Assembly: GCF_023242475.1 (NCBI RefSeq)
Contig: NZ_JALJFG010000015.1
Span: 55,666-119,665, forward strand
DNA: 64,000 bases
DNA from: Pseudomonas sp. MWU15-20650
GTDB taxonomy: Bacteria; Pseudomonadota; Gammaproteobacteria; Pseudomonadales; Pseudomonadaceae
Reading direction: 5' to 3'
Numbering within the stretch: the stretch's first letter is position 1; each line of letters opens with the position of its first letter. Below the pieces are notes generated by a model that was not told the DNA's origin, made no database searches, and was given only the letters and a program-made list of their open reading frames with translations. A program made the position numbers and the translations under genes. Below are positions 8,018-17,326 of the stretch, piece after piece.

Positions 8018-9942
8018 GCAATCACCTGTGAAATTTTGTCTTTAAAGAATTGCAGTATGCTGAGCTTGGTCTGCTCGGTGTTGTAGGCAAAAGTTCCTCT
8101 CGGAATACTTTCAATAACTTTGACTTGAATAAGGATGGATTGATCGAGTTTCTCCTCTTTGATGCATGCATTGCTGCAATTTAGGCAGGCGACATAGTTA
8201 TGATGAGCCCGCTCATGACACTCTCCAACCTTTAAACAGCCTCCCAGCATGGTTTCTTTGTAAGAAAGTAATCCTTGCTTTACCTTTTTTAGAGTTTCAG
8301 CAAAATTAGTAGCAATGTTGCCCAAGAATGACGCTTTAATGTTGCGCTCATAAAAAGTCCCCGCTGCGCCATGAAGCGTTGCTTCTTCGATAATTACATC
8401 TTTCAAAAAAAGGCTAGCCTCCGCAGGGGTCGCTTGTTCTTTAAAGTATTTGGCAATTTCTGGATTGACGTCTTCGAAAAGATATTTGGCTGTCGCAAAC
8501 CCTTTGGTGTAATAAAGTGCCATTTGGATTAAGGTGTGTTGCAGCATCCTCTTCAATGAAGGGAGTGATACTAATCCACTCTGTGCGGCATAAACGGCCA
8601 TTGAGCGTCTGAATTGGTGAGTGGTTAATCGCCAATTTTCACCCGGCTGAAATTCGGGTTGGGACTGCCAGTCCCTGAGTGGATCCAGCATCACCAGTTC
8701 ATTGAAATCTTCATTGTTAATAAAAGTGGCCGGGAAGGTTTCTTCCCACTTTGAAGGAGGAAGATTTGCTTGGGTTAGCTTTTTTGATTTCGACTTGTTT
8801 TTGTAATAGTTAGCTGTTGGCAAGTAGGAAACTGACAGGAAAAGTAAATCTTGGGTATTGATATGCGTAGGTAGGTATTGCTTGATTAGTTGCGTGATTC
8901 TCATGGCTGTTTCGTAAGGGTAGAGAATGTCCGCAGAGGTTACCCATTTCGCTGGTCGAGGTTCTTTCGTAAGTTTGATTGTCAGTCCATGTACTATGTA
9001 AGTATCATTTGAGATTTTTTCGATGCAGTTCTCTTTCAACAGGTACGCTTCTCGTTCACGCATTGCTGTGAATGTGTGTATAAGCATCTTGGCCGCATAA
9101 TAGCAACGGTTGAGGTAGTTTCCGATGTTTGCTAGTTGATTAAAATTGTATTTATCGCTGATTTTACTAAGGCCGCAATCATCTATAGCTTGGTTAAAAG
9201 GGACGTTAGGCAGCGCAGGATTTTTTGATATCTGCTTCATCCTGCCGTAGTAGGGGTTGGCTGCGACCCGATGGTTAAGCTCTTCAATGTTGTCAGCAAT
9301 TAAGTTGTATTCTGCTAGGAGCTCCTTGTAGTTCGAGATTTTCTCAAAAAGAATACGGCCTGGAATAACTGGATGCTGCTCTGACTCGTCATTGGACTCG
9401 CGAATGAGCTGGTCTATCAGTTTTAGGGCAAGTGGGGAGACCGGGTATATTGAATCCTCAACAACTTTATTGAGCATGGTTTGGAGAATTCTAAGGCCAA
9501 TTAGCGATTTTACTTCTCGGATATGTTCACCGAACTCAATTGGCTTCTCAAAGATCTCTGCGATAGTTAATCCTTTCTCAGAGGCGAAGGCATGAACTTT
9601 GCGGAGAGCTCCAAGGTTTGACATTACCCCGTCGTGGCTAGGGTAGGAGCCTGTTCTCTTGGAAGGACGATGGATCTGTATACAGATGATCTTCTTTGCT
9701 TGAGCTAAGCTTGTAAGTTCTGTGTGTTTTTTTGTGCTGAATTTGGAGAAGCATATCGAAGAGGTCTTGAGATGGTGATTGCTTAGCTGAGGTGTAATCC
9801 ATTTGTTGTGGGCAACGATAGAAATGATGTGTCCATCCATGTCGCGACTTATGACCGTATTGTCATTGACCTCGGATGCATCCATATTTAAATAAGCATC
9901 GTCACCACTGTTGGCGTGTTTACGCGCGTTAGTCCATTTCAT
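8014..9942 (-). CDS. large tyrosine recombinase/integrase (third of three)
   Basis: This 642-residue protein shows a complete tyrosine recombinase active site in its middle to C-terminal part: the first arginine in TAMRERE (about 296), a lysine in LTIKLTKEP, H-x-x-R as THQFRR (about 441), then LQHTL with the second histidine and MALYYTKG with the nucleophile tyrosine. The C-terminus has a cysteine cluster (GGCLKVGEC, then ACLNCSNAC) like a zinc-binding tail, as in TnpB-like integrases. It overlaps the genes on both sides by four bases. It is likely to work with the other two recombinases in excision and integration. Confidence 0.75.
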   Translation of the reverse strand: MKWTNARKHANSGDDAYLNMDASEVNDNTVISRDMDGHIISIVAHNKWITPQLSNHHLKTSSICFSKFSTKKHTELTSLAQAKKIICIQIHRPSKRTGSYPSHDGVMSNLGALRKVHAFASEKGLTIAEIFEKPIEFGEHIREVKSLIGLRILQTMLNKVVEDSIYPVSPLALKLIDQLIRESNDESEQHPVIPGRILFEKISNYKELLAEYNLIADNIEELNHRVAANPYYGRMKQISKNPALPNVPFNQAIDDCGLSKISDKYNFNQLANIGNYLNRCYYAAKMLIHTFTAMREREAYLLKENCIEKISNDTYIVHGLTIKLTKEPRPAKWVTSADILYPYETAMRITQLIKQYLPTHINTQDLLFLSVSYLPTANYYKNKSKSKKLTQANLPPSKWEETFPATFINNEDFNELVMLDPLRDWQSQPEFQPGENWRLTTHQFRRSMAVYAAQSGLVSLPSLKRMLQHTLIQMALYYTKGFATAKYLFEDVNPEIAKYFKEQATPAEASLFLKDVIIEEATLHGAAGTFYERNIKASFLGNIATNFAETLKKVKQGLLSYKETMLGGCLKVGECHERAHHNYVACLNCSNACIKEEKLDQSILIQVKVIESIPRGTFAYNTEQTKLSILQFFKDKISQVIA

Positions 9943-11840
9943 TCAACCGCTCCAATGCGTACTAAGTTATCAAGAAGTGCTGCCCAGTAGTCGGTCAGAA
10001 TTTCGTTGCTAAATACCTCTTGTTCAATCTTGTCTATGGAGTCGCTTATCTCTTTAGAGGTGTCTCTCAGCTTTCCAATTATGTAGTTGATTTTCTGCGC
10101 GGTCGCTCCGTTCAGTTTTTCAAATTCTTCGGCTGAAATGGACTGACATCTTATTTGCTTAAGAAAATATTGGAGGCTGAGCAGTTTTCGGATGTCATTA
10201 TTCGTGGCGTGGGCAACAAAGTGCTCGCAAAACAGGCAGGTGATAAAGTTGTCGCACGATGGTTCGGCCACGGGGTGGTCGATTTCAACCAACGGAATTG
10301 CGTTTCCAGGTTCAATGCAATGCCCAGAAGGAATGCTGTTTTGTTTTCTTCTTTGCCAATTTTTCTTGTGCGCATCCGAAAGAAGATTATAAAAAGCACT
10401 AATTTCTTTCAAGGCCACATCATCAGCAGCAGTTGAATACGCTTTTGCGATTGTGCCAAAACTGCTCTGCATGATTTGGCTGGCGGCCGCAACTCCAAAT
10501 TCTTTTAGTAGGTAGTTGTATTTATACAGCCGCAGTTGTCGGTAGCTTAAATAAGGAAAATTTTCATCAAAAGTTTGACGGATGGAATCTCCCAGTTTTC
10601 TTAGGGCGCCAGGCTGCAGCGGCCTCCACTGTTTTTTTGATGAAAACGGAATTTGAAGGAATAGAGATTTGCTTGGTCTACTGCTTGTAAGGAAAGCTCT
10701 TAGTTTTAAGAAAATCTCAAACTCTCTCACAAATCGGGTCGTGATAGTGAAGCTTTGCACCTTCCTACCCGCTCGCCATTTCACTGTCCTGAATCCTTGT
10801 ACGCTCGGGGCGACTTCGTATTCTCCTGTTAGCCATTCCAGGTCTCTGATCTGTTGTTCATTCATGCCGGTGTTTGCTGCGAACATCAGTAAAAAACTAT
10901 CATGCGCCCACTTTCCGAGGCGCTGCCTGTGAGCAGTGAGCACGTGCGGTTCTTTATTCTCATGCTCGATAGTTTCCAAGGCTCGGTAGTACCGCTTAAT
11001 ACGAAATTCATTGGTCTGCGGTATTAAAGTGCCTGTCTTGTAATGCCAAAGCTCTGTGATGAACCCAGGTGGCCGTGCTCGCTTCGTATGGCATAACCAT
11101 TGGATAGGGAATACCCAAAGATTATCGTCCATTAAATTTACTTTAAATGGGTATTTCCATCCATTCAGCAGAGCGTCCGTAAATTCCTTGAACATTTCAG
11201 TGCATAGGCCTAGCCCATGAGCGACTTCGTCCTCGGGCGGAATAGGTGTTGGGTTGTAGTTTCGATTAACAGGAACCTTTGGGAGGGCTTGCTTGAAGTT
11301 AATGGTTGTTTCTGGAAAGAACCAATAAAGTACGGTGAAGGGAGCGCTTTGTTTTAGTGTAGCGGTATGGTAGGTGTATTTTCCGCCCATGTGTGTTTCG
11401 TAGATGTGATTTGAATATTTTGAGTAGGCTTCGTAATAAATCTCAACGTTGTCAAATAAGTCTGGGTATCCATTGTTGTAACTCCAGCAGAGAAACTGAT
11501 TGAGTTCTCGTGAATTTGAGAGGAATGTAGACTGGCTGATAGCACCGGTTTTGACCGCCGTAACGGCGTTTCTGGCCCAGCCATCAAGCGCTTTACATTT
11601 GTTAGCATCTAGGTCGAATTTCTGGCACTGATAGAATGCCGTGTTTGCTATACGATAGCGGTCACGAAAGCAATGTGACCCTACATGGAACACAGCTTCA
11701 TCTTTAGTCGCCAAAGCTACTTTATGTATTCCTAGCTCATCAATCTTTGCATCGATTTCCGGCAATGAGAGCTTATCAATGTCCACGACAGTGATGCCGG
11801 AGACCTGACGTAGGTAAGACTTAACCTTAACTATATACAT
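9939..11840 (-). CDS. large recombinase-like protein with degenerate active site (second of three)
   Basis: This 633-residue protein has the architecture of a TnpB-type integrase, but catalytic positions are altered. The block that normally reads T-G-M-R reads AANTGMNEQQI, with asparagine for the first arginine. The H-x-x-R block reads SYRQLR, with arginine for histidine. The following G-H is S-S, while a tyrosine is kept in AKAYST. A C-terminal cysteine/histidine cluster (SGHC, then SCDNFITCLFCEH) remains. The frame is intact and overlaps its neighbours by 14 and 4 bases, so it is probably a maintained structural partner, not a decaying gene. That role is an inference. Confidence 0.7.
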   Translation of the reverse strand: MYIVKVKSYLRQVSGITVVDIDKLSLPEIDAKIDELGIHKVALATKDEAVFHVGSHCFRDRYRIANTAFYQCQKFDLDANKCKALDGWARNAVTAVKTGAISQSTFLSNSRELNQFLCWSYNNGYPDLFDNVEIYYEAYSKYSNHIYETHMGGKYTYHTATLKQSAPFTVLYWFFPETTINFKQALPKVPVNRNYNPTPIPPEDEVAHGLGLCTEMFKEFTDALLNGWKYPFKVNLMDDNLWVFPIQWLCHTKRARPPGFITELWHYKTGTLIPQTNEFRIKRYYRALETIEHENKEPHVLTAHRQRLGKWAHDSFLLMFAANTGMNEQQIRDLEWLTGEYEVAPSVQGFRTVKWRAGRKVQSFTITTRFVREFEIFLKLRAFLTSSRPSKSLFLQIPFSSKKQWRPLQPGALRKLGDSIRQTFDENFPYLSYRQLRLYKYNYLLKEFGVAAASQIMQSSFGTIAKAYSTAADDVALKEISAFYNLLSDAHKKNWQRRKQNSIPSGHCIEPGNAIPLVEIDHPVAEPSCDNFITCLFCEHFVAHATNNDIRKLLSLQYFLKQIRCQSISAEEFEKLNGATAQKINYIIGKLRDTSKEISDSIDKIEQEVFSNEILTDYWAALLDNLVRIGAVE

Positions 11841-13245
11841 GGTTCTCAGATATCGTCTGTAAGTGTTGCTCGAACATGCTTTGAGCTTGGAATTTCAGGT
11901 CTTTATCTTCGAGATAGTTTAGATATCTTTCAGTAGTGCTTCTCTCCGCATGCCCCATGCGCTGCTGGACTTTCCCGAGTGCTCGTGTGTAAGCAACAGA
12001 ATTTACCGGTAAACCTTTAAGTTTTTCCTCGAGAAGGTTCATGCCGAAACACGCCCTCAGGTTGTGAAAGCGAAACTTGAATGATGATTCAAGTTTGTTT
12101 AAGGCAGGCTGAAGCGTCTCGGAAATAAATTTTCGAACAGAATTTCCATCTTGGATCGGGTTATCTTGTCCTCTCCTCATGTCGCTTTTCGCAATGTGAA
12201 ACGGATTGCCACGAGATGTGAGAAAAACATATTGTGCGCCATCTGTTGGCTGCCCCGCCTTAGCAGCTCTTTTCTTATAGCGTTCAGAATTTACATATGT
12301 GTAAATGAGCCGGTTTAGCCATGATGGAATATAGATGTTCATTGCCTTGTTGTTTTTGTTATCAACGGCTGTGCGCTGTCCTATTCTGATGGCTACTTCT
12401 GTCCCTTTTACTGCTTCCGGATCTACTATGTCAGTTGTCCGCAGGGTGTAAGTTGCCAGCGAGCGTGCTCCGCTAGTTAGCGCAAAGAGGAAGCTAAGTA
12501 CCATCTCTGTGTTTTGTGTTTCAAAAAGAACATTAATTAGTGTGCGCTGTTGCTCTTCACAATATGGGTATAGTTTGCCACCATCTACAATGTATTCACC
12601 TGTATTGACCTCTTTTGGCTGCATTATATTGAGGTTTGTGGTGATTACCTCTCTACCACTGCTAAAGCCTTGTCGATTGTTGTAGCGAACGTATTTTTTT
12701 ATCTCAATCCAAAGATCTTGAGTTGGATGGTAATCGAAACGCCTTTTCATCCATCGATAAAAATTTACTACGATACTAATGCGCGAATTTGCCGTGGAAA
12801 TTGCAAGTAGGTTACCGTTTATCCGTTCTTCGAGTTCGGCTCTGTAGTGATAAGTAGGCCGAAGGCTTTTTCTAAGTGGGGTTGATAGATAGTCTACTTG
12901 GTCAACGGACAAGGTATTGATGTAATCGACTAAGCCCTTTGCATACGATCTCAGCGTCTGGTCAGAGGGAGGGTTGTACTCCGACGCCCTTGAAAGAATG
13001 TAGAGAGACCCGTGGTGCCATATTGTGCCGTCTGACTTCAGAATGACCGGGACGTTCCTCAGTTCGTACTTTCCCGAATCACTCTTGAAAGGTCGGATAA
13101 CGTATTTGCCTTGGATGACAGCCGCCTCAGGCAATTCATCATTGGAGGCTTCTTCTGCTTTGAATACGGAGATGAGAGGAAGAACTACAAATCGGAACTT
13201 CCTGAATGAAGTCTGGCGCTGTTTTCGGTTGACTGCTGCAGGCAT
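11827..13245 (-). CDS. tyrosine recombinase (first of three, GmtY/TnpA-position)
   Basis: This 472-residue protein leads the operon. Its catalytic domain is complete: arginine in TSGARSLATYTL (about 268), lysine in VDNKNNK, H-x-x-R as FHNLRA (about 405), then QRMGH with the second histidine and TTERYLNYL with the tyrosine (about 450). The N-terminal part (residues 75-190) matches a SAM-like core-binding region. No strong ribosome site is seen before the ATG. It is probably the main catalytic recombinase. The order and sizes recall gamma-mobile-trio and Tn554 modules. AT-rich codons contrast with the core genome. Confidence 0.8.
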   Translation of the reverse strand: MPAAVNRKQRQTSFRKFRFVVLPLISVFKAEEASNDELPEAAVIQGKYVIRPFKSDSGKYELRNVPVILKSDGTIWHHGSLYILSRASEYNPPSDQTLRSYAKGLVDYINTLSVDQVDYLSTPLRKSLRPTYHYRAELEERINGNLLAISTANSRISIVVNFYRWMKRRFDYHPTQDLWIEIKKYVRYNNRQGFSSGREVITTNLNIMQPKEVNTGEYIVDGGKLYPYCEEQQRTLINVLFETQNTEMVLSFLFALTSGARSLATYTLRTTDIVDPEAVKGTEVAIRIGQRTAVDNKNNKAMNIYIPSWLNRLIYTYVNSERYKKRAAKAGQPTDGAQYVFLTSRGNPFHIAKSDMRRGQDNPIQDGNSVRKFISETLQPALNKLESSFKFRFHNLRACFGMNLLEEKLKGLPVNSVAYTRALGKVQQRMGHAERSTTERYLNYLEDKDLKFQAQSMFEQHLQTISENHVYS

Positions 13246-14196
13246 GTTTAGACTGTCAGAGTGGGTTCGGGTAGAGGATTGAAAGTTTTAGAGCGGCCAC
13301 TGTCAAGCATTATTCAAAGTATGCTAAAAGCATCCTCTAAGTTAGTTTTCTGAGCTCCTTTAATTAATATTTGATTAATTGACAATCCAATTTTGTGTTT
13401 GCCTGTTTTATTTTTTTTTGATCGCTTGTCTTCCAGCCCTGATGTCTCTGGGGGTTGAGGTCTTTTGACAGATGACTTATAGGTGAGAAAGGGTGGTAAA
13501 TGTATATGTAGCTGGTAGATATCAAATATAAAGAGAATTAACTGAGTGTGACGTTATCTAAGATGAGTACCTTGCTTTATGAGCAGTGGTTGCCTAACCG
13601 GCAGCTGGAGAGGAGGGCTTTGAAACGTAGCCATCATGAGAATGGCGTGGCGCTGTGGGGACTGCCTCAAGACGACTCCGACCTACCAGTGGAGCGGCAT
13701 CGCACACTGGCGATCTAGGCCCACGCTCACGCTGCCAGGAAGCTTCGATGTTCAAGCAACAGCTCCTAAGCGTGTACTTAATCATTCGCTAAGCAGAGCG
13801 AACTGATCGTATCCGCTTTTGAATGAGGCCAGTGATGGGTATTCCGAGGTCTCGCACAGCTCAGGTTGAAATCTGACTCACACAGCAAATCTCTCATACC
13901 CGCTGGGAAAATGGACACTGGGCCAGGGTTCTATAGCCGAAGGACTGGAACCACATACGGACTGACATTCGAGGATGTGAACTGGAAAGCCTCGGAGCAC
14001 GCACCAGCCTAATTGCATTTCTGGTGACTTATAGAGGAGGGAGATCGATGGTCTATAGCCGTGATTTTGGACTATCAGCACTGCCTGCTGATGACACGAA
14101 GGAGGTGGGCACTTGCGGCCTTGCTAGTGAGCATCGTGGAGACCAGGTAGTCCATTTTTTTGAAGAATTCACAGGGATTAGTCAATCGATGAAAAC
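13246..14196. other. 951-base stretch between recombinase operon and island end
   Basis: No gene could be supported; the frames of 60-67 codons on both strands lack ribosome sites and family features. The part up to about 13,560 is strongly AT-rich and should hold the promoter of the recombinase operon, with an inverted repeat at 13362-13380. The part nearest 14,200 probably contains the end sequence used for recombination. Confidence 0.5.
13362..13380. promoter_or_regulatory. inverted repeat AATTAAT-N5-ATTAATT upstream of the recombinase operon
   Basis: Both 7-bp arms are perfectly complementary around ATTTG. The site lies 117 bases upstream of the first recombinase gene in AT-rich DNA. It could be an operator for the operon's own HTH proteins or part of the promoter. 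No experimental or family evidence links it to a specific protein. Confidence 0.35.
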
Positions 14197-14907
14197 TCAC
14201 GGGTGATTCTGCACCTTGACGGTGTGCAGGGTGATGTCCACCACATCTCCGTCGGCGCCGACCTGGGGCATTTCGATCCAGTCACCGACCCGCAACATGT
14301 CGTTGCTGGTCAATTGCACACTGGCGACGAACGACAGCAGGGTGTCTTTGTACACCAACAGAATCACCGCCGACATCGCACCCAAGCCCGACAACAGCAA
14401 CAGCGGCGAACGGTCGATCAGGGTGGCGACGATGATGATCGCGCCAAACACGAACAACACCATCTTCGCCAACTGCACATAGCCCTTGATCGAGCGGGTG
14501 CGTGCGTGTTCGGTGCGGGCGTAGATATCCAGCAGGGCGTTGAGCAGGGCGCTCATGGCCAGGACCTGGAACAGAATGGTGATCGACAGGGCCACATTGC
14601 CGATAAACAGGATCGCGGTCTTGCTCAGGTTCGGCACGAGATACAGGCCGAACTGGATCACCAGGGATGGCGTCATCTGCGCCAGGCGATGGAACACCTT
14701 GTTGTGTCGCAGGTCGTTGAGCCAGTGCAGGGCGGGTTGCCGGCCGAGCAATTTGATGGCATGCAGAATGAGATAACGTGCTGCCCGCCCGAGTAGCAGG
14801 GCCACCGCCAGCAATACCAGCAGGCCGAGGCTGGAATGCAGCAACGGGTGTTCATCGAGTGCGCCCCAGAGGTCTTGGACGTTGAGCCAAAGCTGTTTGA
14901 TATCCAT
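14197..14907 (-). pseudogene. mechanosensitive channel (YbdG/MscS type), 3' part cut off by the island
   Basis: The reading frame from the ATG at 14907 gives 236 residues. They include several hydrophobic helices and the start of the MscS domain (VGDWIEMP, GADGDVVDITLHTVKVQN). The family then continues with a W/F-D-K-T-I block and about 160 more residues. Here the frame continues with H-P and stops. The break coincides with the edge of the accessory region, so the island appears to have inserted in this gene. The product lacks the cytoplasmic vestibule and is presumably inactive. The missing 3' part should lie beyond the left end of the island, outside the window. Confidence 0.8.
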
Positions 14908-15100
14908 GGGTGAAACCGATTCTTCTGTAAGACAAGATGAGGCGATTAGAGCATTTAAGCGCAACAAAGTTGGCTTTACGGACAAATGCCTTAACAAAAA
15001 AGCAGCTGATTAGCGCTGTTCGCGTAAAGAAACTCGGTTTGGACGCCCGAAACCGTTACCCTATGCAGCTGATATTTTGTATTTCTTCGAGGTAGCACCC

Positions 15101-16447
15101 GTGTTTTCCCAATTCGCCCTGCACGAACGCCTGCTCAAAGCCGTGGCCGAGCTTAAATTTGTCGAGCCTACGCCTGTGCAAGCAGCGGCCATCCCGCTCG
15201 CGCTCCAAGGGCGTGACCTGCGGGTGACGGCTCAAACCGGTAGCGGCAAGACCGCCGCTTTCGTCCTGCCGATTCTGCACCGCCTGATTGGCCCGGCCAA
15301 AGTCCGCGTCAGCATCAAGACCCTGATCCTGCTGCCCACCCGTGAGCTGGCCCAGCAGACCTTGAAGGAGGTGGAACGCTTCTCGCAGTTCACCTTCATC
15401 AAGTCCGGCCTGATCACCGGTGGCGAAGACTTCAAGGTCCAGGCCGCCATGCTGCGCAAGGTGCCGGATATTCTGATCGGCACCCCTGGCCGCATGATCG
15501 AGCAACTCAACGCCGGTAACCTCGACCTCAAGGAAGTCGAAGTGCTGGTGCTCGACGAAGCCGACCGCATGCTCGACATGGGGTTTGCCGACGACGTGCA
15601 GCGCCTGGTGGCCGAATGCGTGAATCGCCAGCAGACCATGCTGTTCTCCGCCACCACCGGCGGTTCGACCCTGCGCGATATGGTCGCCAAGATCCTGAAC
15701 AACCCTGAGCACTTGCAGGTCAACAACGTCAGCGACCTGAACGCGACCACGCGTCAGCAGATCGTTACCGCTGACCACAATGTGCACAAAGAACAGATCC
15801 TCAACTGGTTGTTGGCTAACGAGACCTATCAGAAGGCCATCGTGTTCACCAATACCCGCGCCGCGGCCGACCGCATCTACGGTCGCCTGGTGGCGCAGGA
15901 ATACAAGGCGTTTGTGCTGCACGGCGAGAAAGACCAGAAGGACCGCAAGCTGGCCATCGACCGCCTCAAGGCCGGCGGCGTGAAAATCCTGGTCGCCACC
16001 GACGTTGCGGCCCGTGGCCTGGACGTGGAAGGCCTGGACCTGGTGATCAACTTCGACATGCCCCGCAGCGGCGACGAATACGTACACCGTATTGGCCGTA
16101 CCGGGCGTGCCGGCAACGATGGCCTGGCCATCTCGCTGATCTGCCACGGCGACTGGAACCTGATGTCGAGCATCGAGCGCTACCTCAAGCAGTCGTTCGA
16201 GCGCCGTACCATCAAGGAAGTCAAAGGTACCTACACCGGGCCGAAGAAGGTCAAGGCGTCGGGCAAGGCCGTTGGCGTGAAGAAGAAAAAGACCGACGCC
16301 AAGGGTGACAAGAAAAAAGCCGGCGCCAAGTCACCGACCAAGCGCAAGATCGCCAACCGGCCGAAGACCGACAACCTGTCGCTCGTCAGCAAGGATGGCA
16401 TGGCGCCGCTCAAGCGCCGCAAGCCAGAAGCACCCGCTGCCGAGTAA
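15101..16447 (+). CDS. DEAD-box ATP-dependent RNA helicase
   Basis: GTG at 15101 is preferred because CGAGGT precedes it and the protein then begins FSQFALHERLLKAV, as in homologues. Q motif: PTPVQ. Motif I AQTGSGKT, Ia PTRELAQQ, Ib TPGR, II DEAD, III SAT, V VATDVAARGLD, VI HRIGRTGR. After about residue 370 comes a lysine-rich tail (KKKKTDAKGDKKKAGAKS) that probably binds RNA. It is a cytoplasmic RhlE/SrmB-like helicase, likely in ribosome assembly or RNA turnover. It is monocistronic, with a terminator just downstream. Confidence 0.9.
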   Translation: MFSQFALHERLLKAVAELKFVEPTPVQAAAIPLALQGRDLRVTAQTGSGKTAAFVLPILHRLIGPAKVRVSIKTLILLPTRELAQQTLKEVERFSQFTFIKSGLITGGEDFKVQAAMLRKVPDILIGTPGRMIEQLNAGNLDLKEVEVLVLDEADRMLDMGFADDVQRLVAECVNRQQTMLFSATTGGSTLRDMVAKILNNPEHLQVNNVSDLNATTRQQIVTADHNVHKEQILNWLLANETYQKAIVFTNTRAAADRIYGRLVAQEYKAFVLHGEKDQKDRKLAIDRLKAGGVKILVATDVAARGLDVEGLDLVINFDMPRSGDEYVHRIGRTGRAGNDGLAISLICHGDWNLMSSIERYLKQSFERRTIKEVKGTYTGPKKVKASGKAVGVKKKKTDAKGDKKKAGAKSPTKRKIANRPKTDNLSLVSKDGMAPLKRRKPEAPAAE

Positions 16448-16462
16448 GGCTGGGCTGTTATG

Positions 16463-16490
16463 AAAAAACCGGACGTTGTCCGGTTTTTTT
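16463..16490 (+). terminator. Rho-independent terminator
   Basis: Stem AAAACCGGAC / GTCCGGTTTT with a GTT loop and a T-run follows the helicase stop by 15 bases. The A-run on the other side allows it to end the minus-strand gene at 16497 too. Confidence 0.85.
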
Positions 16491-16496
16491 ATGGCT

Positions 16497-16772
16497 TCAA
16501 TTTTTCGCCTTGGCGGCGGCTTCATCCAGCTCCTTCAGGCGTTGGTCGATCAATTGGCACTTGTCCGGGAGATCCGCGCTGGCGGTATCCAGGTTCATGT
16601 GTTGCAACTCATCATTGATTTCCTTGGCTTTGGCCGGATTCTGCTGGGTGAGCTTGCTCACCTCCTTGGCCAACTGCTCGCGTTTTGCCGTGGCTTCTTC
16701 GGGTGTGCACGCCCAAGCGGGCAGGGCAGTCAGCAGGGCGGCGGCGACGGTCAGGTTCATCAGGGTTCTCAT
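16497..16772 (-). CDS. small periplasmic protein, unknown function
   Basis: This 91-residue protein has an AGGAGG site before the ATG and a signal peptide (residues 1-21, LTVAAALLTALPAWA/C). The mature part is helical and charged, with two cysteines (near residues 22 and 71) that could form a disulfide. The cysteine directly after the cleavage site could also suggest a lipoprotein, but A-W-A-C is a poor lipobox. I recognise no characterised family. It shares a bidirectional terminator with the helicase. Confidence 0.7.
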   Translation of the reverse strand: MRTLMNLTVAAALLTALPAWACTPEEATAKREQLAKEVSKLTQQNPAKAKEINDELQHMNLDTASADLPDKCQLIDQRLKELDEAAAKAKN

Positions 16773-16926
16773 GGGGGGACCTCCTTGGCAGTGGTGTTCA
16801 GTTGAGGAGGCGAACGTCTGGAAAGTTCAGAGCAATGACGCCCGTCCATTCGGCTGAACGGCCAGTGGCAAGACGTGTCACTACCTTTGACGGGCTAATT
16901 TTCCATCGGCCTGCAGGAGGATCAGG

Positions 16927-17316
16927 ATGACGACGTACAACTGGGATTTGATCGAGCGTCTGCTGCATGAGGTGCAGAACGGCGAGGGCAGCTTTGCTCC
17001 GCGCAAATACGCCGAGCAGGAAGCGGCGGATAAGGCCACGGCGGGTGAATCCACCGGTAATCTGGATGCGCTGAAAAAGACCGCTGCCGATTATGAGGCG
17101 TTGCTGTTCAAGCGTGGGTTTATTGAGTCACGCCCTGAGGAAGAGGGCGGCAATGGTGAGAATTTCATCTTGACCGCCCTCGGCGCACAGCTACTGGCGC
17201 TGATCGATAGTTCGATTCCGGGCAATGATCACCCGCGGCAGGTGCTGGACGACCAGGCGGATGCATTGGACCCGGCGACTTTTGCCATCGTGGCATCCAA
17301 GGCGCAGATTGCCTGA
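16927..17316 (+). CDS. DUF2513 family protein
   Basis: This 129-residue soluble protein begins with YNWDLIERLLHEVQN, the typical start of DUF2513, a winged-helix-like family found on chromosomes and in phages. The middle (AADYEALLFKRGFIE) fits the H.xLL...G.I block and LTALGAQLLALI the T..G...L block. GCAGGAGG precedes the ATG. The family's molecular role is not established. Confidence 0.75.
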   Translation: MTTYNWDLIERLLHEVQNGEGSFAPRKYAEQEAADKATAGESTGNLDALKKTAADYEALLFKRGFIESRPEEEGGNGENFILTALGAQLLALIDSSIPGNDHPRQVLDDQADALDPATFAIVASKAQIA

Positions 17317-17326
17317 GTCAACCGTG

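Larger units (their letters stand above)
1..14205. mobile_element. right part of a genomic island inserted in an mscS-type gene
   Basis: This stretch is unlike the flanking core: it is AT-richer (most visibly at 7.0-13.4 kb), holds decayed genes and cargo without core function, and carries a recombinase operon near its right end. The right boundary is placed where the channel gene at 14197-14907 stops matching its family, just after the codons for K-V-Q-N. The left boundary is not in the window. Whether all of the stretch is one element or several stacked insertions cannot be decided here. That it is an island is an inference from gene content and the broken gene. Confidence 0.7.

Noticed and set aside
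13560..14200. Search for a tRNA or tmRNA gene as integration target
   Set aside because: No cloverleaf or tRNA 3' end was seen. The broken channel gene explains the insertion site.
1..14205. Search for CRISPR arrays or cas genes in the accessory region
   Set aside because: No regularly spaced direct repeats or Cas-like motifs were found.
15056..16147. 363-codon open frame opposite the DEAD-box helicase
   Set aside because: Shadow of a certain gene; composition rich in H, Q, G and V without domains.
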